Source: an uncultured Desulfovibrionaceae bacterium
Lineage (GTDB): Bacteria > Desulfobacterota > Desulfovibrionia > Desulfovibrionales > Desulfovibrionaceae
Assembly (NCBI GenBank): GCA_949741925.1
Contig: CATJOY010000039.1
Location: forward strand, 1-64,000
Direction: 5' to 3'
DNA length: 64,000 nt
Each line of letters begins with the position of its first letter. The stretch's first letter is position 1. Below are positions 1 to 7,865 of this stretch, in pieces. A program made the position numbers and the translations under genes. The notes under the pieces are model-generated. The model worked only from the letters and a program-made list of their open reading frames with translations, made no database searches and had not been told where the DNA came from.

Positions 1-395
1 AATGTATCCATATGCGTTCGTTCACGCCCGATGACGCCCTTTTGGGATCTGAGGCATACCTCCATACCATCTCAGGCCTTGGCGAATATTTTCTAATCAT
101 CCCCGAGGAACATATTCTGAAGCGCGATTATCTGCCGCTTGACTTTTTTACCCCTAACGGCATCCCACTGCTTCATATCCGCAAAACCGACGATAGGACA
201 GGATTCTTCAAAGGCTATTCCCGAACTCCCGGGATTATCGCCCAAACCAAAGAAAACGCCCAAGCGTTTCTCTGGCGTATACGACACGCCGGGCACGATA
301 CGGGGGCCCCTAGGAGATATGGCCCTATGGAATATTTTGACGCGTTGGCCCAATGGGCCTTCTTTTCAGGGAAAGTTGCTCCCATCCTGAATTAA
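1..395 (+). CDS. C-terminal part of a Stealth-like protein, catalytic motif apparently lost (partial)
   Basis: The reading frame is open to the left edge, so the N-terminus lies outside the window; the ATG at 12 is internal or an alternative start. The visible part aligns by eye with the next gene: EAYLH, the pattern L-x-E-x-F, DFFTxNGxP and a later AFL/SYL block fall in the same order and spacing. The next gene's CNDDFFL block, one of the most conserved parts of Stealth proteins, reads IIPEEHI here. The tail after the shared region is short. Stealth proteins transfer sugar-1-phosphates in capsule or surface-glycan synthesis. This copy may be a degenerate paralogue or a divergent non-catalytic partner. 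The homology rests on manual alignment only. Confidence 0.55.
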   Translation, partial: CIHMRSFTPDDALLGSEAYLHTISGLGEYFLIIPEEHILKRDYLPLDFFTPNGIPLLHIRKTDDRTGFFKGYSRTPGIIAQTKENAQAFLWRIRHAGHDTGAPRRYGPMEYFDALAQWAFFSGKVAPILN

Positions 396-411
396 AGCCG
401 CCAAGGTCGCT

Positions 412-1500
412 ATGCATATCATCGCGTTCCTCTATAAATTCTTGATCAAAAACTACCCCTTGTTCCATGGTTGCGCCGCCTGTCCACACCCCCATATTGA
501 TTGGCGCTCCATAAAAAAGGGGGGGGTGAATCCAAATTTTCCTGTAGATTTTGTCTTTACCTGGGTACAGGGCGCCGATCCCGCCTTTATAGACAAACGC
601 GCTCCGTATCTTCCAGAAAAAGCCGAACGCATTCAGGAATACCAAGGCGACTCCCTCTATCGGGATAGCGAGGAGTTACGCTATGCTCTGCGTTCCCTTG
701 AGTTGTACGCGCCCTGGTTTCGTCGAGTATTTATTCTCACAGACGCGCAAAGGCCCGCATGGCTCCGTGAGGACGAGCCTAAAGCACGTATAGTTGATCA
801 CACAGAGTGCATACCCGCTGAATACCTTCCGACCTTCAATTCCCATGTTATTGAGGCCTACCTCCATCGGATTCCTGACCTGAGCGAGCACTTCGTCTAT
901 TGCAACGACGATTTTTTTCTCTTGGCTCCCTGCGAAAAAACAGACTTCTTTACTCTTAACGGCATGCCTTACGCCTTTATAGACTGGCGCAAAAGCAGAC
1001 GGCGCGGCTATGCCCTCCACAGCCCCCATGCAGCCTCTTTTGCCAATGCCCGCTCGTATCTTGAAGATCACGGCATTGTTCCCGCGCCGGATTTTATAAC
1101 AGCCCACGTCCCCTACCCACTTACCAAAAGTGATATGGCTCGGGCCCATGAATTTTTTGCAGAAGCAATCGCCGCCTTTGGACGGAACAAATTCAGGACG
1201 CTCAACGATATGGCCCTGGTCTGCCATGCCGTCCCCCTGCTCTCTTACGCATTGAAACAGACCGTTCCCCGCGATGTTCCCTATTACTACATCAACGCCA
1301 AGCGTTTTGATAGGTTGACCTATTACCAGGCTATGCTCGCCGAAAAACACAAGGGGACACTTCCACCTTTTCTCTGTCTCAACGATGTCGGCGAAGTTCC
1401 TCAAAGCCATTCCTGGCGGCGGGAAATGAAGGAATTCCTCCAAAAACTCTTTCCCAAGCCATCAATGTTCGAGACAGGATTCGGTACTCCCCCGGAATAA
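412..1500 (+). CDS. Stealth family sugar-phosphate transferase (capsule/surface polysaccharide)
   Basis: The product has 362 residues with the conserved regions of the Stealth family in order. CR1 is DFVFTWVQG at about residues 46-54. CR2 starts with RDSEELRYALRSLE (about 84-97), continues with the RVFILTDAQ.P.WL stretch and ends in FVYCNDDFFL (161-170). A later block carries KFRTLNDMAL, and the C-terminus has the CR4-like FPKPSMFE. Family members (CpsY, the GlcNAc-1-phosphotransferase alpha/beta domain) transfer hexose-1-phosphate from a nucleotide sugar to a glycan. The first ~40 residues have no clear signal peptide, so it is probably cytoplasmic. It starts 16 bases after the preceding Stealth-like gene with only a weak AAGG upstream, suggesting co-transcription. 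The exact donor and acceptor sugars cannot be read from the sequence. Confidence 0.88.
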   Translation: MHIIAFLYKFLIKNYPLFHGCAACPHPHIDWRSIKKGGVNPNFPVDFVFTWVQGADPAFIDKRAPYLPEKAERIQEYQGDSLYRDSEELRYALRSLELYAPWFRRVFILTDAQRPAWLREDEPKARIVDHTECIPAEYLPTFNSHVIEAYLHRIPDLSEHFVYCNDDFFLLAPCEKTDFFTLNGMPYAFIDWRKSRRRGYALHSPHAASFANARSYLEDHGIVPAPDFITAHVPYPLTKSDMARAHEFFAEAIAAFGRNKFRTLNDMALVCHAVPLLSYALKQTVPRDVPYYYINAKRFDRLTYYQAMLAEKHKGTLPPFLCLNDVGEVPQSHSWRREMKEFLQKLFPKPSMFETGFGTPPE

Positions 1501-2074
1501 GCCGCCTACCATACTTCTATGAAAAAGCAGATGGAGGCTCCCTTACCGAGAATTGTGTAAAAATCCTCTGGGAGAGCGCTCTCCTTAGGGAAACGGATAC
1601 CGAGGCAAATTTGTACTCTCTGCCCTGTGAATGGTATTTATGGCGCAGCCTCTGAAAAAGTGTCCCTTTTTGCCGGCAGGCCGCAAAAACAACCAGATAA
1701 AGGTGGTCTTATAAGAAACTCATAGCGAGGAGGGGAGCGTTTTTGCCAATGAGAAACGTCGTCTATCCAAAAACAGCCTACAACGGCGCTTCAGAGAGTG
1801 TGCGGATCGGCCGAATGCCCCAGATCGTGTACATCAATAACAAGGATAGCGTCAGTCTGTTCCGAGAAAGTGGGTAAAAAAAGCTATTCTTGATAAAAAG
1901 ACATGAGGATATTAGACAATCAGTATATACAAAAATTCTCTTATCTCAAAAAGGTATTATAGATATCAAAGCCTTGGAAAGTAAAACATGCTTCGCCATA
2001 GTAAAAATTGAGGGCGGTATATCTAACTGTATACCGGGGGCAAAGACATTAAAGTTCCCTTGGAACATTGTTCG
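1501..2074. other. AT-richer, gene-poor stretch with possible gene remnants
   Basis: This stretch separates the Stealth genes from the ABC-transporter operon and is visibly richer in A and T than its surroundings, especially 1880-2060. A frame that opens inside the end of the Stealth gene stays open to a TGA at 1653-1655 and has plausible protein-like composition (for example ENCVKILWESALL), but it has no start codon of its own. No transposase or terminal inverted repeats were recognised. It may be decayed or horizontally acquired DNA beside a surface-glycan locus. Confidence 0.35.
1749..1877 (+). CDS. possible 42-residue ORF of unknown function
   Basis: An ATG at 1749 opens a 42-codon frame ending in TAA at 1875-1877. 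It begins MRNVVYPKTAYNG and ends with LFRESG. A GAGGAGG-like sequence lies about 15 bases upstream, which is further than ideal. The composition is not obviously that of a shadow frame, but no family is recognised. It may be a small gene or the remnant of a longer one. Confidence 0.2.
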   Translation: MRNVVYPKTAYNGASESVRIGRMPQIVYINNKDSVSLFRESG

Positions 2075-3346
2075 TTATGGGGTGCCGCAGCCGGCGGCGC
2101 ATACGCCTCCTGCCTGGAGATACGCCAGGCGCTCCAGAACCGGCAGCAGGGGTTTGATCAATCCGTACGGAGCCATGCTGCCGGAGCCGAACAGCTCGAG
2201 GCGCTCAGCGTGCAGCTTGGCGAAAAGATCTAGTTCCGGCATAGCCCGGCTGATACTGAGCGCCAGGCGTTCCGCCAACAAATAGCGGATGACCCGATCT
2301 TTGAACACGGAAAAACGCTTCATGAAGACCCGGCGCTCCCCATGCCACAACGCTTCGGCGGCCTTCTCAGGCATGGCGGCGGCAATACTCCGCGCCTGAG
2401 CGCGCAGGCTGCCGAGCTGCATGCCGGGCGCCCCCATGCGCCAGCCGGTCAACCAGGGGGTCCGGGCAAAAAAAAGCCCCGCTGCTCTACCGGCTTCCAT
2501 AATTTCCTCAATGCCCCGGCAGAGCAGGGCTATATCCGGGTCATCCCAGGCCAGCGGCATGGCGGCAACATCCCAATCCGGAATGTTCTCATACCGGGAA
2601 TCCAGCCCGCCCACCCGGCGCAGCAATTTCACAAACCAGGCGTTGGCAAAACCTGAGCCGGGCGTTTCAAGGTGAGAATAGCTCAGCGTATACCAGCCCC
2701 GGCCAAAGGCCCCATGAACCACACCAGGCCGGTTCTTAAGAAATTCCGGGGAAATATCAACGCCATAGCGGGCCTTCCAATCATGAAAAACAGCCATGGG
2801 CAAACCCGCCGCATCCCGATCGGCAATCCGGAAATCCGGACCGGGACCGGCATAGCGAGCCAGAATAACCCGCCCGTCGCCTTCGCCGCCGTGAGGATCA
2901 AAAAGCCCCGGCCACCAAACAGGCAACAGGGCCGCATCCTCTGAGGCTCCCTCCGGGGCCAGATCATGCTCGGCAAAAACGGCCCGCACATGGCCGCTCA
3001 TGAAGTGCTGTAGCCGGGCCGGGTACCCAACGCGTTCCCAAGGGCACAGGGCCAGCCCTTCAGCCGTATCCAGGCCAAGACCGGCCCCGCCGCAAACGCC
3101 GAAATACCAGCCGCCCCGGCGGACATAGGCCCGGATTTCCTCTTTGCCCTGCTCCCCCAGCGCTCTAAACTTATTTCGCGAGAAACCGCCCGGCACAAAA
3201 AGCAAGGCCGGGCTCTCACGCTGCAAAAGGCCCCCGGCAATCTCAGAACCCAACACAGGGCGAAAACCAAGCCCCAGAGAGGAAAACGCCCTGGCAGCCA
3301 AGAGCCCCCAGATATCCGAGGCATCCCATAGCAAATGGATACGCAT
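2075..3346 (-). CDS. BPL_N / class I glutamine-amidotransferase-like protein
   Basis: The product has 423 residues when started at the ATG at 3346; the frame extends 12 bases further only by using TTG. The N-terminal ~230 residues resemble the BPL_N domain, a DJ-1/GATase-like fold. It opens with MRIHLLWDASD, then has the LLFVPGGFS turn, a Gly-rich YVRRGGWYFGVCGGAGLG segment containing the presumed nucleophile Cys (GVCGG), and later an HGAFGRGWY block. The C-terminal ~190 residues are helical and not recognised. BPL_N domains also occur free-standing and are mostly uncharacterised. The gene starts 52 bases after the ABC ATPase on the same strand, so it is probably the last gene of that importer operon and may process or sense the imported ligand. 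That role is inference. Confidence 0.7.
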   Translation of the reverse strand: MRIHLLWDASDIWGLLAARAFSSLGLGFRPVLGSEIAGGLLQRESPALLFVPGGFSRNKFRALGEQGKEEIRAYVRRGGWYFGVCGGAGLGLDTAEGLALCPWERVGYPARLQHFMSGHVRAVFAEHDLAPEGASEDAALLPVWWPGLFDPHGGEGDGRVILARYAGPGPDFRIADRDAAGLPMAVFHDWKARYGVDISPEFLKNRPGVVHGAFGRGWYTLSYSHLETPGSGFANAWFVKLLRRVGGLDSRYENIPDWDVAAMPLAWDDPDIALLCRGIEEIMEAGRAAGLFFARTPWLTGWRMGAPGMQLGSLRAQARSIAAAMPEKAAEALWHGERRVFMKRFSVFKDRVIRYLLAERLALSISRAMPELDLFAKLHAERLELFGSGSMAPYGLIKPLLPVLERLAYLQAGGVCAAGCGTP

Positions 3347-3398
3347 GCGATAGCCCAATCAATGCCGCAGTGTGCGGGCAACCATAGGTTGCGGCGTC

Positions 3399-4496
3399 TC
3401 AGACGCCCGCTTTTTCCTGGAAAAGGACGACCGGGGCATTATCGCTGAAATCAAGGTGAACCCGCTGGCCGGGCTCGAAAAGCGCCATACCGGGGCTGTA
3501 AGGCACAAAGGCCGCAATGACCTGCCCATCGGCAAGGCTCACATCATACTCCATATGGTCTCCGACAAAAAAACGGTGACGCACGGTGGCATCAAGGCGG
3601 CCGCTGCCGTGAGGGGTCAGCACAATATTTTCAGGCCGCAGCACCACGGAGCCGTTTCCGGCGCGTTCGGGACCGGAACCGGGCACAAAACGAAAGGAGA
3701 ACGGCTTGCCAAGCAAATCTATTTCGGCCTTATCGCCGGAGAGGGCCACAATCCGCGCGGGCAGGATATTGGCCTGCCCGATGAAATCGGCCACAAACAA
3801 GGACTTGGGCGCGGCATAAAGATCAAAGGGGGTGCCGATCTGCTCCACCCGGCCCTTATTAACGACCATGACCCGATCTGAAAGGGTGAGGGCTTCCTTT
3901 TGATCATGGGTAACATAAAGACAGGTGATCTCCAGATGCTGTTGGATGCGCCGTATTTCGGTGCGCATGTGCAGGCGGAGCTTGGCGTCAAGGTTGGAAA
4001 GGGGCTCATCCATGAGCAGGAGCTTGGGCTGGAGCACCAGAACCCGAGCTAAGGCAACCCGCTGCTGCTCGCCGCCGGAAAGCTGATTGGGGAAACGGCT
4101 TTCCACCTTGCGCAGGCCTACCAGTTCCAGGGCCTCGGCCACCCGGCGCGTGATCTCGGTCTCATCTGTTTTGGCGGCGCGCAGACCGTACGCCACGTTC
4201 TCAAAGATGCTCATATGCGGGAACAGAGCGTAGTTTTGAAAGACAAAGCCGATGCCGCGCATGTGCACGGGCAGGGTGGTCACATCCCGACCGCCCACAG
4301 TAATGCTGCCTTCGCTGGGCGTTTCAAATCCGGCCACCATCCGCAGGATCGTGGTTTTGCCGCAGCCCGAGGGGCCGAGAAAAGTAACCAGCTCGCCGGC
4401 AGCCACGTGCAGGGAGACGCCGCGCACGGCGGTAAAGGCTTCTTTACCCTTGATAAAGGTCTTGCCCAATCCTTCGATACAGAGATCCACGGTCAT
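3399..4496 (-). CDS. ABC transporter ATP-binding protein (PotA/FbpC type)
   Basis: A 365-residue ATPase of a type I importer. Walker A GPSGCGKTT lies at 41-49, the Q-loop in VFQNYALFP at about 85-93, the signature LSGGEQQR near 139-146, Walker B LLLMDEP at 159-165, the D-loop SNLDAKLR and the switch His in YVTHDQKEAL. The region after residue ~235 matches the TOBE regulatory domain found in spermidine, ferric-ion, phosphonate and sulfate ATPases. It overlaps the permease gene by 4 bases (ATGA), indicating translational coupling. It powers uptake with the permease and binding protein upstream. The subfamily does not fix the substrate. Confidence 0.93.
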   Translation of the reverse strand: MTVDLCIEGLGKTFIKGKEAFTAVRGVSLHVAAGELVTFLGPSGCGKTTILRMVAGFETPSEGSITVGGRDVTTLPVHMRGIGFVFQNYALFPHMSIFENVAYGLRAAKTDETEITRRVAEALELVGLRKVESRFPNQLSGGEQQRVALARVLVLQPKLLLMDEPLSNLDAKLRLHMRTEIRRIQQHLEITCLYVTHDQKEALTLSDRVMVVNKGRVEQIGTPFDLYAAPKSLFVADFIGQANILPARIVALSGDKAEIDLLGKPFSFRFVPGSGPERAGNGSVVLRPENIVLTPHGSGRLDATVRHRFFVGDHMEYDVSLADGQVIAAFVPYSPGMALFEPGQRVHLDFSDNAPVVLFQEKAGV

Positions 4497-6196
4497 GAGG
4501 AAATCTCCTTAACGCCTGCCAGGCGGGAACTGTAGAAACGAACCAGCAGCGTCATGCTGCCGCTGCCGATGAATACCAGGACGATGAGCACTACGGAAAA
4601 AGCGGAAGCCTGGGCAAATTGCAGGCCGGTCATGCTTTCCAGAATGCGGGTGGTCAGCAAGGTCCAGTTGACGGAAACCAAGAAGATGGTAGCGCTGATG
4701 GCGGTCATGGAGTGAATAAAAAGGTATTTCATGCCCGCCAGCACGGCCGGGATAACCAGCGGCAGCGTCACCTTAAAGAAGGTTCGACCCGCTCCCGCGC
4801 CAAGGCTCAAGGAGGCTTCCTCAATATTTTTGTCGATCTGGTGGAGCGAAGCGACCACGGAACGGATGCCTGCCGCGAAATAGCGGAAAATATACGCGGC
4901 CACAAGAATAGTCAGGGTGCCGGTGAGCACAAGGGGCTTCTCGTTAAAGGCCACGATGTAGGCGATGCCGACCACGGTGCCGGGCAAAGCGTAGTTGAGC
5001 ATGCAGGTGAAATCCAGAAAACGGTTGCCCAAAAACTTCTTGCGGTGGGTGATGAAGCCGATGACTACGGCCAGGAGGCCGCCGATGGGCGTGGCCAGGC
5101 AGGCGACAATGAGGGTATCCTTAATGGCCTTGTTGCCGTACTGGAAGACGTAGACAAAGTGTTCCATGGTGAAGGAGTGGTTCACCCCAAAGACCTTCAC
5201 AAAGGAAGCCATGAAAATGATGGCATAGAGAAAGACTACAAAGAGGCTGACGGCGATGCAGATGATGAAAACGGCTGTCTCGCCGATGGAGCCCATGCCC
5301 TTGAGGCTGCTCCGCGCGCCGCTTTTGCCGGTAATGGTCACATAGCTTTTGCGGCTGACCCAGTAGTGCTGGAGCAGGTAGGCGGCTAACGCCGGGACCA
5401 GCAGCAGGAACGAAAGCGCGGCCCCGCCCCGGAGATCATACAGGCCGGTTATCTGGAGATAGGCCTGGGTCGGCAATACCGGGAAGGTATGCCCGGCCAA
5501 GACCAAAGGCGTTGCAAAATCGGCCAGGGAGTTGGCGAACAACAACAGGAGCGAATTGGCCAGCCCCGGCGTGGTCATGGGCAGGGTGATGGTTCTAAAG
5601 ACCCGCCAGGGCGACGAGCCCAAAGAAAGAGCCGCATCCTCCATGCTGGGGTCCAGCGAAACCAGCACGGCGGCCAAGGCCAGAAAGGCCACCGGGAAGT
5701 ATGTCAGGGTCTCGGCGATCCAGGTGCCCCAAAAGCCGTAGAAGCTGACCTGGGGGATGCCTAAAAAGCTGAGAATGATGCCGTTGGGGCCGAGAGCCAG
5801 GGTCAGGGCAACGCTGCTGGTGAAGGGGGGCGAAATGAGCGGCAGCAGGGTCAGGACGCCCACCAGCCATTTAAGAAATGCGGGAACGCGCATCCGTACC
5901 GCGAAATAGGCAAAACAAAAGCCCAGAAAGGTTCCGGAAAGGGCCACACAGACGCCAAGGAACAAGCTGTTCCAGAGAGCCTGGCGGTCATAGGCGCTTT
6001 TCCAGATACCCGAAAAATTTTGTAGGGAAAAGGCTCCATCTACCGAAAAGGTGACGAGCAGCAGCTTTACGGCCGGATAGAGCACAAACAGGATCAAAAT
6101 AATCCAGAGCAGCGTCAACACCGGGACCAAGGTCGGATTTTTGATCAGCGGACCGCCTTGATCACGGGGCGGCGCTGCAAGAGGAGAACGGGCCAT
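4493..6196 (-). CDS. ABC transporter permease, two fused permease domains (FbpB type)
   Basis: At 567 residues this is twice the size of a single permease. It carries two binding-protein-dependent transport domains, each with an EAA-type coupling loop: EDAALSLGSSPWRVF with TLPMTTPG in the first half, and EEASLSLGAGAGRTFF with TLPLVIPA in the second. About twelve hydrophobic segments are visible, beginning with LTLLWIILILFVLYP near residue 25. The fused architecture is typical of ferric-ion (FbpB/SfuB), thiamine (ThiP) and some 2-aminoethylphosphonate importers. AAGGAA lies 5 bases before the ATG at 6196. It follows the binding-protein gene after a 140-base gap holding a set of hairpins, and overlaps the ATPase gene. 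Confidence 0.92.
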   Translation of the reverse strand: MARSPLAAPPRDQGGPLIKNPTLVPVLTLLWIILILFVLYPAVKLLLVTFSVDGAFSLQNFSGIWKSAYDRQALWNSLFLGVCVALSGTFLGFCFAYFAVRMRVPAFLKWLVGVLTLLPLISPPFTSSVALTLALGPNGIILSFLGIPQVSFYGFWGTWIAETLTYFPVAFLALAAVLVSLDPSMEDAALSLGSSPWRVFRTITLPMTTPGLANSLLLLFANSLADFATPLVLAGHTFPVLPTQAYLQITGLYDLRGGAALSFLLLVPALAAYLLQHYWVSRKSYVTITGKSGARSSLKGMGSIGETAVFIICIAVSLFVVFLYAIIFMASFVKVFGVNHSFTMEHFVYVFQYGNKAIKDTLIVACLATPIGGLLAVVIGFITHRKKFLGNRFLDFTCMLNYALPGTVVGIAYIVAFNEKPLVLTGTLTILVAAYIFRYFAAGIRSVVASLHQIDKNIEEASLSLGAGAGRTFFKVTLPLVIPAVLAGMKYLFIHSMTAISATIFLVSVNWTLLTTRILESMTGLQFAQASAFSVVLIVLVFIGSGSMTLLVRFYSSRLAGVKEISS

Positions 6197-6234
6197 GGCT
6201 GTTCCTTATCGCCGTGAAGGTTCTCGCCGGAAAG

Positions 6235-6324
6235 CCATCCCGCGCCGGGCGCGGGATGGCAGTAGGGCGGGCGCTCCGCCCGCCGTCCTGTGCCGCCGCC
6301 CGGCACGGGCGTGCCGGGGCGGCG
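6235..6324. repeat. cluster of three GC-rich hairpins between binding-protein and permease genes
   Basis: Three nearly adjacent inverted repeats fill the gap between the binding-protein gene and the permease gene. One is CCATCCCGCGC/GCGCGGGATGG at 6235-6259 (11-bp stem, 3-base loop), the second GGCGGGCG-type at about 6266-6283, and the third CGGCAC/GTGCCG extended by CCGCC/GGCGG at about 6293-6324. None has a T-run. Such hairpins in binding-protein operons usually stabilise the upstream message or cause partial termination, giving more binding protein than permease. Confidence 0.7.
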
Positions 6325-6336
6325 ACGTATACACCC

Positions 6337-7332
6337 CTATTGAATGACTTCGTTAATCCAGCGATCCACATATTCCTTGCGCTTAGCCCCCTTCCATTCG
6401 GCGTCGGCCGGGAAGAAGGTATGCTTGCTCATATCAAGCACCGGGTCGGTGACCTTGGCATCCTTGTGCACAGGCACGTAGTTAATCTTTTTCTCCATCA
6501 ACAGGTTGGCAAAATCCGCGCTGGAAGACCAATCCACGAACTGCTTGGCCAGATCCATGTTCTTGGCTCCCTTGATGATGCCGATGCCGTCGATGCCGTA
6601 GGTGGTGCCCTCCTTGGGATAGGAGATAACCACGGGGTAGCCCTGCTGTTGCACATCCAGGGCATCCACCAGATAAAAGATGCCCGAGGCGGCCTGACCG
6701 CTGGCAATGGGCACGGCCCCGCCCTGCCCGCTCTTGGTATAGAGCTGGACGTTGTCGTTGAGCTTTTTCTGGTAGGCAAAGGCTTCATCTTCACCATAAC
6801 ACTTAACCAGGGCAAAAATCCGCTCGGTGGCGGTTCCGGAAGTGCGGGCATCCGCCATTTGCAGGCCGTTTTTATAGACGGGATCCAAAAGATCCTGCCA
6901 GGATTCCGGGGCGTTGATATTGTGCTGCTTGAGGAAATTGGTGTTGGTCATGAAAACCAGCGGGATCAAGCCGTAACCGATCCAGTAATTTTCAGAGGAA
7001 CGGAATTCCGGGGGCACGCCCAGGTTGGCCGGGGCATAGGCTTCAAAAAGCCCTTCCTTGACGCCCGCCTCGTAGGTATCAGCCGGGCCGCCCAGGAGGA
7101 TATCCACCTGGGGATTGCCTTTTTCGGCAATCAGCCGGGCCAGGGCCTCGCCCGAGGCAAACCTCACAAAGTTGACCTTAATGCCGGTTTTATCGGTAAA
7201 GGCCTGGGTAATCTGCGAGGCGTACTTTTCCGGCATGATGGTGTAGGCGTTCAGGGTTTTGGCTGCATACGCAGGCGCGGCCGTGAACACCGCCAGAAGA
7301 AGACCGCACAAAACCTTAGTTGCTTTGGACAT
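6337..7332 (-). CDS. periplasmic substrate-binding protein of ABC importer
   Basis: A 331-residue secreted protein with a Sec signal peptide: basic MSKATK, hydrophobic LCGLLLAVF, and likely cleavage after AYA near residue 23. The body resembles the AfuA/FbpA/PotD class of binding proteins: the early LNAYTIMPE strand, ALARLIAEKGNPQVDILLGG (residues ~65-84), PESWQDLLDP, ADARTSGTATERI and IASGQAASGIFYLVDA. Ferric-binding FbpA proteins carry adjacent Tyr ligands in the last segment; only one Tyr (GIFYLV) is present here, so ferric iron by the Tyr-pair mechanism is doubtful. Alternatives include an organophosphonate, thiamine or another small anion. GGAGG lies 9 bases before the ATG. It is the first gene of a minus-strand operon with permease, ATPase and the BPL_N protein. 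Confidence 0.9.
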   Translation of the reverse strand: MSKATKVLCGLLLAVFTAAPAYAAKTLNAYTIMPEKYASQITQAFTDKTGIKVNFVRFASGEALARLIAEKGNPQVDILLGGPADTYEAGVKEGLFEAYAPANLGVPPEFRSSENYWIGYGLIPLVFMTNTNFLKQHNINAPESWQDLLDPVYKNGLQMADARTSGTATERIFALVKCYGEDEAFAYQKKLNDNVQLYTKSGQGGAVPIASGQAASGIFYLVDALDVQQQGYPVVISYPKEGTTYGIDGIGIIKGAKNMDLAKQFVDWSSSADFANLLMEKKINYVPVHKDAKVTDPVLDMSKHTFFPADAEWKGAKRKEYVDRWINEVIQ

Positions 7333-7351
7333 GGGCGCTCGCCTCCAAAAA

Positions 7352-7372
7352 TAAGGTTAAAAATATACCTTA
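7352..7372. promoter_or_regulatory. inverted repeat at the binding-protein promoter (possible operator)
   Basis: TAAGGT at 7352-7357 and its reverse complement ACCTTA at 7367-7372 surround a 9-base A/T-rich centre. The repeat sits where transcription from the proposed minus-strand promoter would begin, a position suited to a repressor site. No known motif (for example a Fur box) is matched well. Confidence 0.4.
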
Positions 7373-7374
7373 AT

Positions 7375-7402
7375 GATATAGCTGAAATTGTACGATACGC
7401 AA
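7375..7402 (-). promoter_or_regulatory. candidate sigma-70 promoter for the ABC importer operon
   Basis: On the minus strand TTGCGT (7402-7397) and TATATC (7380-7375) are separated by 16 bases in a locally AT-rich stretch upstream of the binding-protein gene. The match is moderate (-35 4/6, -10 4/6). Confidence 0.4.
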
Positions 7403-7752
7403 GAACCATATGCCGTCGAAGGCGGTGCGCTCCCTTTCCGCCCGCGGGCTTTCCCTCCGTGAGCTGCCTCGCCCCGGGCCTTCTGCTTCACCGAACAAAT
7501 CGAATATTCACGAGTTGTTACAGGGTGGCTTGTTCCGCTCAAGGCCATAGTACGCGTATTGGAGCGCAAAAGGCAGTATTTTCCACAGCGCAAAGAAAAC
7601 CTGCCGTATTGCTCCGGCCCGGCCGGGATTCCAGGGCAGCGCCGTTCCAACCGCAGAAGGTTGCCCCCGCGTTCGTTTCAAACCGGGATATCAGGGGGCA
7701 CATACGAGGGAAAGCGCAAGTGGACGAGACCAACGCGAATACGTCAAACCCC

Positions 7753-7781
7753 TTGACACAAGGGCTTCCGGCGGCTTATCT
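7753..7781 (+). promoter_or_regulatory. sigma-70 promoter for the ferredoxin gene
   Basis: A consensus TTGACA (7753-7758), a 17-base spacer and TTATCT (7776-7781) lie about 85 bases upstream of the ferredoxin ATG. The rest of 7403-7752 shows no convincing gene. Confidence 0.65.
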
Positions 7782-7865
7782 GCCTTTATACAACGGGCCT
7801 AACGCGGGGGAGGATTTACCTGCCCGCAAGCCCCCGAACGCTTAAACTCAGCATGGGAGGATACC

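Noticed and set aside
1890-2285. 131-codon plus-strand ORF
   Set aside because: Its second half is antisense to the BPL_N gene and its first half is AT-rich sequence without an initiation signal.
6337-7332. Ferric-iron-binding protein (FbpA)
   Set aside because: The adjacent Tyr pair that binds Fe(III) is not present; only a single Tyr is in the corresponding segment. The importer class alone does not prove iron.
6214-7845. Long plus-strand frame opposite the binding-protein gene
   Set aside because: It is antisense to a gene with clear homology; the long frame follows from GC-rich codon bias. It has no good ribosome-binding site and no recognisable domain.
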